From positions 4,650,001 through 4,714,000 of the forward strand of contig NZ_BAAAWE010000001.1 of NCBI RefSeq assembly GCF_039534915.1: a stretch of DNA of 64,000 bases, read 5' to 3'. Origin of the DNA: Streptomyces roseofulvus. Its GTDB lineage: Bacteria; Actinomycetota; Actinomycetes; Streptomycetales; Streptomycetaceae. The stretch's first letter is position 1; every line of letters begins with the position of its first letter. A program made the translations under genes and the position numbers. Below are positions 28,526 through 36,407 of this stretch, piece by piece. The notes below the pieces were generated by a model. The model was not told where the DNA came from and searched no databases. It saw only the letters and a program-made list of their open reading frames with translations.

Positions 28526-28627
28526 CCGGCGACGGTACCCCCCTCCCCTTCCGCCCGCGCGCGGCCGGTCGGCCCCTGCGTGGTCTCCCAGTCCGCCGAC
28601 GACAACATGAACGGAGTGGCAGCCTGA

Positions 28628-29883
28628 ACCCCCATATCGGGTCATTTCCACCCTGCTGCTCCCCGTAGCTCATCTGAGTGCACGTCGGCGCCGTGTCACC
28701 CGAACACCCTTCCCGCGCCCGCCGCCCGATGACCGCCCCGCGCGGGAGCGATACCCGGCCTGTCCCGCCCCCTGGCCCGCAGCTTCTCCCGACACCCGCC
28801 GCGAAACCCACCCCCACCCACCGGCCGGAATCCGCCCCTCACGCCGGAGCGATGCCCGGCCCGCCCTACGCCCTCCGGCCCGCACATCCCTGCGGCGCCC
28901 GCTGCGAACCGACCCCCCACCCACCGGCCGGGGGACCGCCCTCGCGCGGGAGCGATGCCCGGCCTGCCCCGCCCACCAACCGGCAGGTCGCTCCTGGCGC
29001 GCGCTGCGAACCGACCCCCCACCCACCGGCCGTGGGTCCGACCCTCGCGCGGGAGCGATGCCCGGCCTGCCCCGCCCACCAACCGGCAGGTCGCTCCTGG
29101 CGCGCGCTGCGAACCGACCCCCCACCCACCGGCCGGGGGTCCGACCCTCGCGCGGGAGCGTGCCCGGCCTGCCTTCCGCCCACCAACCGGCAGGTCGCTC
29201 CTGGCGCGCGCTGCGAACCGACCCCCCACCCACCGGCCGGGGGTCCGACCCTCGCGCGGGAGCGTGCCCGGCCTGCCTTCCGCCCACCAACCGGCAGGTC
29301 GCTCCTGGCGCGCGCTGCGAACCGACCCCCCACCCACCGGCCGTGGGTCCGACCCTCGCGCGGGAGCGATGCCCGGCCTGCCCCGCCCACCAACCGGCAG
29401 GTCGCTCCTGGCGCGCGCTGCGAACCGACCCCCCACCCACCGGCCGGGGGTCCGCCCCTCACACCGAAGCGATGCCCGGCCTGTGCTCCACCCCTGGCCC
29501 GCACGTCCCTCCCGGCGCGCGCCGCGAGCCGAGCCCCCACCCACCGGGGCGCGGTCGACGTCGAAAGGGGAGCGATACCCGAAGCCCCCACCCACCGGGC
29601 CGCACGCAAACACCCAAAGGGGAGCGATACCCGGGCCCTCCGCCCACCTCCCGCAGCCCGGGCACCCGCCCCCGCCACTCCCCGACGGCCCCCGGTGGCC
29701 CCGCCCCCGGCCGCCCTCCGAGAGTGTTGGGGCGCCTGGAGGTGCCGGGTCAAGGGTGGCCGAAGGCCATCGCGCAGCGACGCCGCAGGCGCCCTTGACG
29801 CGGCGCCGGAGGGTGCCACTCTCGGAAAGAGGGCGGCCGCACCCGCACCCCCGTACCCGGCCCACCCCACGAACCTCCCCGGC
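28628..29883. repeat. Right arm of long inverted repeat, with about nine 103-bp tandem units
   Basis: GGGAGCGATACC or GGGAGCGATGCCC-type boxes occur near 28744, 28845, 28948, 29051, 29154, 29258, 29362, 29466, 29568 and 29620, a period of 101-104 bp except for the last half-unit. Each full unit can fold into two hairpins: in the 29362 unit, GGAGCGA...CCTGCC pairs with GGCAGG-TCGCTCC (29363-29408), and GACCCCC pairs with GGGGGTC (29427-29452). Units at 29154 and 29258 share a one-base deletion and CTTCC insertion, a sign of recent duplication. The outer 420 bp mirror the left arm. Confidence 0.9.
29709..29838. repeat. 130-bp structured element, right copy
   Basis: Inverted copy of 27006-27135, near-identical. 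The long-range stem 29709-29726 with 29817-29838 encloses the GTCAAGGG/CCCTTGAC stem (29749-29756 with 29792-29799) and a TGGCC-GAA-GGCCA hairpin. Confidence 0.8.
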
Positions 29884-30091
29884 GGACTCGGCGGCACCGT
29901 TGCCCGTGACCGGGGTGGGGTCCTCTGGCTGTACAAGGGGCCGGCCGAGGGACGTGCAACCGGCTGTTCTGAGCCCCGCCCGCCGGGCCCCGCACTCGGC
30001 GTCGGCTGGAGGTTGATCGTTTCCCCAGGGGGGTCCGCTCGTTGGCCAGGGCAGCAGACGGTCTACGGACCGCCCCGATGAAGGAGACCTC
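29884..30091. other. Unique sequence between the repeat and the small secreted protein
   Basis: 208 bp with no supported gene. AAGGAG at 30080-30085 is the Shine-Dalgarno of the next gene. The GTTTCCCCAGGGG stretch near 30019 may be part of its promoter. Confidence 0.5.
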
Positions 30092-30355
30092 ATGAAGCGC
30101 AAGACCCTGGCCATCGCCCTCGGCGCGCTCGCCGCTGCCGCCGCCGGTGCTCCCGCCGCCCAGGCGGCCGCCGCCCCCGACGTGTCCGGGGCGCTGGGCA
30201 CCGTGACGTCCACCCTGCCGGTGGGCGAGGCGGCGCAGACCCTGCCGGCGCCCGCGGGCGACCTCGCGGCCAAGGCCGCCCCCGTGGCCGGCCAGGCCAC
30301 CGGCCTGCTGGGCGGCCTGCCCGTGGGCCCGGCGGGTGCCCTGCCGGCCCTGTGA
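30092..30355 (+). CDS. Small secreted Ala/Gly/Pro-rich protein
   Basis: 87 residues with strong SD (AAGGAG, 30080-30085). The signal peptide MKRKTLAIALGALAAAAAGAPAAQA ends near residue 25. The mature 60 residues (APDVSGALGTVTSTLPVGEAAQTLPAPAGDLAAKAAPVAGQATGLLGGLPVG) lack Cys and are compositionally simple, probably amphipathic. Small exported proteins of this kind are common in Streptomyces; function unknown. Confidence 0.75.
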   Translation: MKRKTLAIALGALAAAAAGAPAAQAAAAPDVSGALGTVTSTLPVGEAAQTLPAPAGDLAAKAAPVAGQATGLLGGLPVGPAGALPAL

Positions 30356-30546
30356 TCTGAGGCGTGGTGGGCGCCGCGCGTCCGCGCTTCCGCGGGTGCG
30401 CGGCGAACCGCCGCTCGCCGTCTCGTTCCTTATGCGTCCGCAGGCCCAACTTCCATCGAAAGAGGGCTCGTTCTTCGATACCACTCCTGCGCGACGGGCA
30501 TCCCGGTTACCGTCGGCGACGAGCCGACAGTTGGGGGTGCCTCCTC

Positions 30547-31377
30547 GTGGTCAACATCCGCAGCCTGGATCCGTCCGCCTCGCCGCTGGACTACTACGGA
30601 TCCGAACTCCGCCGCCTCCGCGAGGACGCCGGGCTCAGTCAGAGCCAGCTCGGCGAGGCCATCTTCTGTACGGGTTCGCTGATCGGTCAGATCGAGACGG
30701 CCCACAAGGTCCCCACCCGCGAGTTCTCCGAGCGCATCGACGCGGCGCTGATGACGGGCGGGTTCTTCTCGCGCCTGGTCGGGCTGGTGCTGCGCAGCCA
30801 GTTGCCGAGCTGGTTCCAGGAGTACGCGGAGATGGAGGCGAAGGCGGCGTACATCTCGACGTACCAGTGCCAGCTCGTCTACGGCCTGCTCCAGACGCCC
30901 GCGTACGCCCGCGCTGTGTTGAGCGTCGAGTACACGGACCGGCTGGAAGAGATGGTCGCGGCCCGGGTGGAGCGGCAGCGGATCCTGGAGCGCGAAAAGC
31001 CGCCCGTGCTGTGGGCGGTGCTCGACGAAGCCGTGCTCTTCCGGGAGATCGGCGGACGTGAGGTCATGCGGGGGCAGTTGGAGCACCTGCTGACCTTCAG
31101 CCGTGAGCCGTGGGTGCAGATCCAGGTGCTGCCGTTCGAGGCTGGGGAGCACGCGGCGGTGATGGGGTCGTTCAACGTTCTGCGGTTCGACAGCAACCCC
31201 GACCTCTTCTACTCCGAGAGTTACGACTCCGGTCACATGACCGCCAATCCGCAAGTGATCAGGGAACGTTCCGTCGGTTACTCTCGCCTCCAGGCCACGG
31301 CCCTCTCCGTGGAGGAGTCGGCCGAGCTGATCGCTCGTGTGATGGAGGAACGGTATGGACACGGTGCAGTGGCGTAA
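30547..31377 (+). CDS. XRE-family regulator with DUF5753 domain
   Basis: 276 residues from GTG 30547. Helix-turn-helix near residues 15-75: YGSELRRLREDAGLSQSQLGEAIFCTGSLIGQIETAHKVPT. The rest (SRLVGLVLRSQLPSWFQEYAEMEAKAAYISTYQCQLVYGLLQT...) is DUF5753. Such proteins pair with small DUF397 proteins, as here (23-nt overlap), a WhiJ-like module expanded in Streptomyces and tied to development. Target genes unknown. Confidence 0.93.
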   Translation: MVNIRSLDPSASPLDYYGSELRRLREDAGLSQSQLGEAIFCTGSLIGQIETAHKVPTREFSERIDAALMTGGFFSRLVGLVLRSQLPSWFQEYAEMEAKAAYISTYQCQLVYGLLQTPAYARAVLSVEYTDRLEEMVAARVERQRILEREKPPVLWAVLDEAVLFREIGGREVMRGQLEHLLTFSREPWVQIQVLPFEAGEHAAVMGSFNVLRFDSNPDLFYSESYDSGHMTANPQVIRERSVGYSRLQATALSVEESAELIARVMEERYGHGAVA

Positions 31378-31540
31378 GTCGTCGTACAGCGGTTCCAACG
31401 GCGGCGACTGCATCGAGGTCGCCGATCTCGCCCCCCACATCGCCGTCCGCGACTCCAAGGAACCCTCCCGGCCCCACCTCCTCGCCACCCCCGAGGCCTT
31501 CGCCGTGTTCGTCGAGGCGGCCGCGCAGGGGCGTGTCTGA
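31355..31540 (+). CDS. DUF397 small protein
   Basis: 61 residues: VQWRKSSYSGSNGGDCIEVADL...IAVRDSKEPSRPHLLATPEAFAVFV is a textbook DUF397 domain. It starts inside the end of the XRE gene, so the two are cotranslated. In characterised WhiJ-type systems the small partner modulates the DNA-binding protein. Confidence 0.95.
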   Translation: MDTVQWRKSSYSGSNGGDCIEVADLAPHIAVRDSKEPSRPHLLATPEAFAVFVEAAAQGRV

Positions 31541-31561
31541 GGCAGGTTCTAGGGTGCGGGG

Positions 31562-32500
31562 ATGAGCGACCACCCCGCACATCCCTCCACCGCCCCCTCC
31601 ACCGCTCCGGCCACCTGTTCCTGCTGCGGTGACGCCCTCGTCGACGAGCGGCGGATCGACGTTCGCTTCGGGCTGCCGGACGTCGCGTTCGAGCTTCCCG
31701 AGGAGGCCCGGCGGTCGCCGGGGCCGTCCGCGCTGCTGGCGCTCGACGGGGGTGGGTTCTTCGTGCGGTGTCTGTTGCCGGTGCGGCTGACGGGGGAGGC
31801 CGAGCTGGTGCTCGGGGCCTGGGTGGAGGTCGACGAGACGACTTTCCGGCGGGCCGCCGACGTGTGGGACGACGCGGCCGGCTATGCGGAGCTCGTCGTG
31901 CGCGGGCGGCTCGCGAACGCCGTGCGGCCGTGGGGCGAGGAGGTCCTCGGGGCGGAGTTCACCGGGCGGATCCGGGACGTCGAGGAGCTGCCGTACCTCG
32001 TGGAGGGGCACGGGCCGGCGGCGGTACGGCTCCTCGGGGACGTCTGGGACCGGGACCACGTCCTGGCCCGCTTCCCGCACCCGCTGCCGGTCGCCGTGCG
32101 GACCGATCTGGGCGACGGGTGGTCGGTGGAGCGGACGGCGGGGTTCTCGGCGCGGTTCGAGAACGGCGCGGACCAGTTCGGGGCGCCGGACCGCAGCGTC
32201 GCCGTCGGGCTGTTCCAGGACACCGAGCCGGGACGGAGCGCCGAGGACTTCCTCGCCGCGCTCCTGCGGGGCGGCCCCGAGGTGCCGGCGGGGCAGGACC
32301 ACACCGAGCGGCTGCCGGACGGCGGGGTCCGGTACGCCTTCTGGTGCACGCCCGAGGACACCGGGCGCCCGCGCCACGAGCTCACCGCGTACGCGGTGGA
32401 GCCGGACGGCTCGGCGGCCGGGCTGTACTGCTCGTACGAGGAGCCGGAGCGGCACGCGTGGGCGCGGCACGTCTGGCGTTCGCTGCGGCGGGACGCCTGA
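31562..32500 (+). CDS. DUF2199-family protein
   Basis: 312 residues. An N-terminal C-x2-C (CSCCGD, residues 19-24) opens a DUF2199 domain: RRIDVRFGLPDVAFELPEEAR, FFVRCLLPVRLTGEAELVLGAWVEVDETTF. The C-terminal half (DLGDGWSVERTAGFSARFENGADQF...) looks like a second alpha/beta domain. Function unknown. ATG 31562 lies exactly 6 nt after a TAGGGT -10, with no SD, so it is probably leaderless and independent of the DUF397 gene 21 nt upstream. Confidence 0.82.
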   Translation: MSDHPAHPSTAPSTAPATCSCCGDALVDERRIDVRFGLPDVAFELPEEARRSPGPSALLALDGGGFFVRCLLPVRLTGEAELVLGAWVEVDETTFRRAADVWDDAAGYAELVVRGRLANAVRPWGEEVLGAEFTGRIRDVEELPYLVEGHGPAAVRLLGDVWDRDHVLARFPHPLPVAVRTDLGDGWSVERTAGFSARFENGADQFGAPDRSVAVGLFQDTEPGRSAEDFLAALLRGGPEVPAGQDHTERLPDGGVRYAFWCTPEDTGRPRHELTAYAVEPDGSAAGLYCSYEEPERHAWARHVWRSLRRDA

Positions 32501-32532
32501 GTACGGGGGTCGCGTACGGGTAGGTACCGCTG

Positions 32533-33093
32533 ATGGAGCGACGGTCTGACCCCCCGGCCCCCCGCCTCGCCCTCCGCGAGCTGGTCGCCGCCGACGTGCC
32601 CGCCGTGCACGGGATCTACGGCTCCGAGGCCGTGACCGAGCACCTGAGCTTCGCGCCGCGGTCCGTGGACGAGGTGCGGGGGATCGTCGGGCGGTCGATC
32701 GACTCGGCGCGGGCCGTGCCGCGGGAGGAGTACGCGCTGGCGGTCGTCGAGCGGGCCTCGGGCGTGCTCGTCGGCTTCACGCGGCTCGCGCTCGACCCGC
32801 ACCAGCAGCGGGCGGCGACGGTGGGGTTCGCGCTGCGGCCGGAGTCGTGGGGGATCGGGTACGGGCGGGAGACGGTCGGGCTCGTCCTGGACCTGGCCTT
32901 CGGGGAGCTGGACCTGCACCGGGTGTGGGCGGCGCGGGCGCCGCTGAACCTCGCCTCGGCGCGTACGCTCCTCGCCGCCGGGTTCACGGAGGAGGGGCGG
33001 ATCCGGGGGCACGTGTTCGTGCGCGGGGCGTGGCGGGACTCGGTCACGTACGGGGTCCTGCGGGAGGAGTGGGAGTCCCGTCGTCCCCGGTGA
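32533..33093 (+). CDS. GNAT-family N-acetyltransferase (RimJ/RimL-like)
   Basis: 186 residues. RLALRELVAADVPAVHGIYG opening; acetyl-CoA motif TVGFALRPESWGIGYGRETVGLVLDLAFGELDLHRVWAARAPLNLASARTLLAAGFTEEGRIR is the RimJ-like pattern with the xxGxGxG/A loop as GIGYG. It acetylates an amino group, protein N-terminal or small molecule unknown. It is 32 nt downstream of DUF2199 and convergent with LysR. Confidence 0.88.
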   Translation: MERRSDPPAPRLALRELVAADVPAVHGIYGSEAVTEHLSFAPRSVDEVRGIVGRSIDSARAVPREEYALAVVERASGVLVGFTRLALDPHQQRAATVGFALRPESWGIGYGRETVGLVLDLAFGELDLHRVWAARAPLNLASARTLLAAGFTEEGRIRGHVFVRGAWRDSVTYGVLREEWESRRPR

Positions 33094-33095
33094 CC

Positions 33096-33962
33096 TCAGC
33101 CCCCGCTGACGATCTCGCGGGCCATCGCGACCAGCGCTTCCGTCGCCGGGTGCGGGAAGGCGTCGCGCCAGGCGAGGACCACCGGGAGGGGCGGGGCGTC
33201 GCGGAGGGGGCGGTAGGTGACGCCCGGGTGGGGGTGGAGGGCGGCGGTCGAGGCGGAGGAGACGCCCACGCCCCGGGCGGCGGCGATGGCGGTGAGCCAG
33301 TCGTCGGTGTTGGCGACCGTGAGGGTGCGCGTGGGGCGGGCGGGCAGGGGCCACAGGGTGAGGGTGGTCGTGCCGGAGACGGTGTTGAGGACGACCGTCT
33401 CGTCCGCGAGGTCGAGGAGGGTGAGCTCGCCGGGGCGGTCCGCGAGCGGGCTGTCGGCGGGGAGGGCGGCGACCCTCGGTTCCGTGGTGAGTTCGGCGGT
33501 GACGAGGCCGGGGGCCTCGACGGTGCCGCGCAGCAGGGCCGCGTCGACCTGGCCGCGGGCGAGGCCGGCGGTGCGGTCGTCGATGCGGAGGAGTTCGAGC
33601 GGGGTCTCCGGGTGCTCGCGCTGCCAGCGGCGCAGCAGCGGGGTGGTGTAGGGGCCGTAGGCGGACCAGGCGTGGCCGAGGCGGAGGGGGCGGTGGCGCA
33701 GCCGGGCGGGGTCGACGGCGGCGTCGAAGGCGGCGAGGGCGGCGGCGGCCCGGTCGCGGAAGGCGCGGCCCTCGGCGGTGAGGGCGAGGTGGTGGGTGGA
33801 GCGGTCGACGAGCCGGGCGCCGAGGTGGCGTTCGAGGGCGGCGAGGGTGCGGGAGACGGCGGGCTGCGTGAGGTGGAGGCGGGTGGCGGCCCGGGTGAGG
33901 TTCTCCTCCTCGGCGATGGCGAGGAAGCAGCGGAGGTGGCGCAGCTCGATGCTCACGGTCAT
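33096..33962 (-). CDS. LysR-family transcriptional regulator
   Basis: 288 residues from ATG 33960-33962. N-terminal winged HTH: IELRHLRCFLAIAEEENLTRAATRLHLTQPAVSRTLAALERHLGARLVDRSTHHLALTAEG. The C-terminal periplasmic-binding-like effector domain runs from about 90 to 285. It is divergent from an EamA exporter, the usual LysR-target layout, so it probably regulates that gene. Confidence 0.92.
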   Translation of the reverse strand: MTVSIELRHLRCFLAIAEEENLTRAATRLHLTQPAVSRTLAALERHLGARLVDRSTHHLALTAEGRAFRDRAAAALAAFDAAVDPARLRHRPLRLGHAWSAYGPYTTPLLRRWQREHPETPLELLRIDDRTAGLARGQVDAALLRGTVEAPGLVTAELTTEPRVAALPADSPLADRPGELTLLDLADETVVLNTVSGTTTLTLWPLPARPTRTLTVANTDDWLTAIAAARGVGVSSASTAALHPHPGVTYRPLRDAPPLPVVLAWRDAFPHPATEALVAMAREIVSGG

Positions 33963-34107
33963 GTCTCTGGAGCATAACCGCAGGCCGATCCGCATTTCCG
34001 CTGCCGCGCCCGGGCTCCGTAGCGTGGAAGCGGAATCCGGTCGTCAGGGTGCGGGGGAGTGCATTACTCTGGACTGAGAGTTTAGTGGATTGGACTTTCG
34101 GGTGGGT

Positions 34108-34139
34108 GAAGTCCTGAAGGTCTGAAGTCCTCAAGGTCT
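34108..34139 (+). repeat. Two 16-bp direct repeats in the EamA leader
   Basis: GAAGTCCTGAAGGTCT and GAAGTCCTCAAGGTCT in tandem, followed by a third degenerate copy to about 34153. They lie 20-60 nt upstream of the EamA start and could be regulator sites or leader structure. Confidence 0.6.
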
Positions 34140-34171
34140 GAAGGGCCTGAGGGCCGGGAAGCGGAGGAGTG

Positions 34172-35215
34172 GTGGCCGTGGACAGCCAGGTGACAGCGGG
34201 GGCCGGGGCGACGGGAGTGGCCCCGGGTCCGGCCGCCGCGCCCGCTTTTGCCGCCGCGCCCGCCGCCTCCGGCGCGGTGGCGCAGCCGAGTGCCGGCGCG
34301 AGTGCGAGTGCGAGTGCGAGCGCGGGGCCGGTTTCGGGACCGTCTCCCAGGACCGCCGCCCGTTTCGGCCCCGTCGCGCTCGTCGTCGCCGGCGGGCTCT
34401 CCGTGCAGTTCGGCTCGGCCATCGCCGTCCTGCTGATGCCCCGGGCCGGCGCGCTCGGGGTCGTCACGCTGCGGCTGGTGCTCGCCGCGCTCGTCCTGCT
34501 GCTGGTCTGCCGGCCGAAGGTGCGCGGCTACGGCCGCGCCGACTGGGGGACCGTCGTCGGCTTCGGCATCGCGCTGGCGGGCATGAACATGCTCTTCTAC
34601 CAGTCGGTCGACCGGATCCCGCTCGGCGCCGCCGTCACCCTGGAGGTGCTCGGCCCGCTGATCCTCTCCGTCGTCGCCTCCCGACGGCTCGTCAACCTGC
34701 TCTGGGCCGGCCTCGCGCTCGGCGGCGTCGCCCTGCTCAGCGGCGGCGGCTTCGAACGGCTCGACCCGCTCGGCGCGGGCTTCGCGCTCGCCGCGGGCGC
34801 CATGTGGGCGGCGTACATCGTGTTCAGCGCCCGCACCGGCCGCCGCTTCCCGCAGGCCGACGGCCTGGCGCTCGCGATGGCCTTCGGCGCCGTCCTCAGC
34901 CTGCCGTTCGGCATCGCGTCGGCGGGCGACGCGCTGCTCGTGCCGTCGACGATCGGCCTGGGCCTCGGCATCGCGCTGCTCTCCTCGGTGCTGCCGTACA
35001 CCCTCGAAATGCTCGCCCTGCGCCGCCTGCCCGCCCCCACCTTCGCCATCCTGATGAGCCTGGAACCGGCCATCGCGGCGGCCGCCGGCTTCTTCATCCT
35101 CCACCAGGCGCTGTCGGCCACCGACGCCCTCGCCATCGCGTTCGTCATCGGGGCGAGCATCGGCGCGGTGCGGACGCAGACGAAGCGGGTGGAGGCGGCG
35201 GCCCCGACCCCGTAG
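34172..35215 (+). CDS. EamA-family (DMT) exporter
   Basis: About 347 residues; GTG 34169, 34172 and 34178 are all possible starts downstream of GGAGG (34163-34167). An unusual 55-residue Ala/Ser/Pro-rich N terminus (ASASASASAG) precedes ten TM helices in two EamA halves; FGIALAGMNMLFYQSVDRIPLGAAVTLEVLGPL and LLSSVLPYTLEMLALRRLPAPTFAILMSLEPAIAA are the conserved repeat motifs, resembling RhtA. It exports amino acids or other metabolites in relatives. Divergent from the LysR gene. Confidence 0.87.
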   Translation: MAVDSQVTAGAGATGVAPGPAAAPAFAAAPAASGAVAQPSAGASASASASAGPVSGPSPRTAARFGPVALVVAGGLSVQFGSAIAVLLMPRAGALGVVTLRLVLAALVLLLVCRPKVRGYGRADWGTVVGFGIALAGMNMLFYQSVDRIPLGAAVTLEVLGPLILSVVASRRLVNLLWAGLALGGVALLSGGGFERLDPLGAGFALAAGAMWAAYIVFSARTGRRFPQADGLALAMAFGAVLSLPFGIASAGDALLVPSTIGLGLGIALLSSVLPYTLEMLALRRLPAPTFAILMSLEPAIAAAAGFFILHQALSATDALAIAFVIGASIGAVRTQTKRVEAAAPTP

Positions 35216-35355
35216 GCGGTCGGGCGGCGCCGGGCCCGTCCGGCCGCGGCGCCTCCGGCCGCCTTCCGGCCGAGCGGCTCGTACGTGGCCCGATCCTGTC
35301 GTTCCGCGGCCGTTCCGCTGTTTCGGCCCCCGGCGCGCCCGGCGATCATGGACGC

Positions 35356-35535
35356 ATGGCTCTTGAGATGCGCGACCGCTGTGAACGCTGCGAGACGGCG
35401 GCCCTGCCGGCGGACGGCCCCGCCCGGATCTGCTCGTACGAGTGCACCTTCTGCGTGCCCTGCACGGAGGAGATGTCCGGCGTCTGCCCCAACTGCGGCG
35501 GGGAGCTGGTCCCGAGGCCGACCCGGACCACGTAG
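35356..35535 (+). CDS. DUF1272 small zinc-ribbon-like protein
   Basis: 59 residues: MRDRCERCETAALPADGPARICSYECTFCVPCTEEMSGVCPNCGGELVPRP. Eight Cys in C-x2-C, C-x3-C, C-x2-C and C-x2-C patterns indicate two zinc sites, typical of DUF1272. ATG 35356 was chosen; ATG 35368 is next. Function unknown. A GATCAT box 6 nt before the start hints at leaderless expression. Confidence 0.9.
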   Translation: MALEMRDRCERCETAALPADGPARICSYECTFCVPCTEEMSGVCPNCGGELVPRPTRTT

Positions 35536-35610
35536 GTCCCGGCTCTCGTAACCTCCGGCTCGCGTATGCCCCAGACCTCGTGAGCCCCGGACACCCGTCT
35601 GAGCCCGGGC

Positions 35611-36183
35611 TCAGCGGACGACGTCGAAGACCTGCTTCTGGATGCCGTTGGCGTACGCCTCGTGCTCGACGAGCTTCAGCTTCTGGGCGTCCTTGTCCGT
35701 CGTGCTGAAGAGGCGCTTGCCGGCGCCGAGGAGGAGCGGGAAGACCAGCAGGTGGTAGCGGTCGATCAGGCCGGCGTCGGAGAGGGCGCGGTTCAGGGTC
35801 GCGCTGCCGTGCACGATGATCGGGCCGCCCTCGGTCTCCTTCAGGGCGGCGACCTCCTCGACCGAGCGCAGGATCGTCGTCGGGCCCCAGTCGGAGACCA
35901 GGTCGTCGTCGGTGAGGGTCGTGGAGACGACGTACTTCGGCATCTCCTTGTAGTCGGCGAAGTCCGCCATGCCCGGCCACACGGGGCTGAACGCCTCGTA
36001 GCTGGTGCGGCCGAGCAGCATCGCGGTCGCCTCCTGCTGCTCGCGGCCCTTGATCTCGTACGCCTCGGGCAGGAACTCGATGTCCTTGAAGGTCCAGCCG
36101 GAGTTCCGGTAGCCCTCCTCGCCGCCGGGGGCCTCGACGACGCCGTCGAGGGAGACGAAGGCGGAGCTGATGAGCGTGCGCAT
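35611..36183 (-). CDS. Dihydrofolate reductase-family (RibD C-terminal-like) protein
   Basis: 190 residues. RTLISSAFVSLDGVVEAPGG opening, MLLGRTSYEAFSPVWPG, KYVVSTTLTD and GGPIIVHGSATLNRALSDAGLIDRYHLLVFPLLLGAGKRLF define the RibD_C/YwjB-like group that binds NADPH. It is not a canonical FolA. The substrate is unknown. Divergent from the acyl-CoA catabolism operon. Confidence 0.9.
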   Translation of the reverse strand: MRTLISSAFVSLDGVVEAPGGEEGYRNSGWTFKDIEFLPEAYEIKGREQQEATAMLLGRTSYEAFSPVWPGMADFADYKEMPKYVVSTTLTDDDLVSDWGPTTILRSVEEVAALKETEGGPIIVHGSATLNRALSDAGLIDRYHLLVFPLLLGAGKRLFSTTDKDAQKLKLVEHEAYANGIQKQVFDVVR

Positions 36184-36294
36184 GGAGGTTCCTCGGTTCT
36201 CTGTGCTCGGAGTGGCTTCTCTGTGCCTGTCGTTGTCTTCATGGTCTAGGACCGGCGCTTCCGCGGAAACTCATCGGCCCTCCCCGTCGTATTT

Positions 36295-36312
36295 TCAAGC
36301 AAGCGTGCTTGA
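36295..36312. promoter_or_regulatory. TetR-type operator A (TIGR03084-AtuA operon)
   Basis: TCAAGCAAGCGTGCTTGA: 7-bp perfect arms around 4 bp. It overlaps the -35 and closely matches operator B at 44385-44402; the shared sequence continues through TTGTTT. The TetR gene at 46801-47421 is the likely binder. Confidence 0.75.
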
Positions 36313-36337
36313 TTGTTTCTCGGATCGCTGCCATGCT
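36309..36337 (+). promoter_or_regulatory. Promoter of the TIGR03084-AtuA-carboxylase operon
   Basis: TTGATT (36309-36314), 17-bp spacer, CATGCT (36332-36337). The same arrangement occurs at 44399-44427. The operator covers the -35. Confidence 0.55.
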
Positions 36338-36407
36338 CCGACCCTCAGGCCGTCCTCAGGCCGTCCTCACGCCGTCCTCACGTCCGTCCTCCCGAGGGGA
36401 GCGCACC

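Noticed and set aside
27885..28697. Shared peptide MS(H/Y)GEQ at both inner repeat edges as a possible gene start
   Set aside because: The two copies quickly diverge into different frames and are followed by stops or antisense to the SMI1 gene; similarity is better explained by DNA repeat.
26961..29883. CRISPR array
   Set aside because: Unit length (about 103 bp), no distinct spacers and no cas genes; the whole unit is repeated.
28680..30081. Open frames of 350-530 codons across the right repeat arm
   Set aside because: Same reason as the left arm; the period of about 103 is not a multiple of 3, so successive units shift frame and cannot encode a repeated protein domain.
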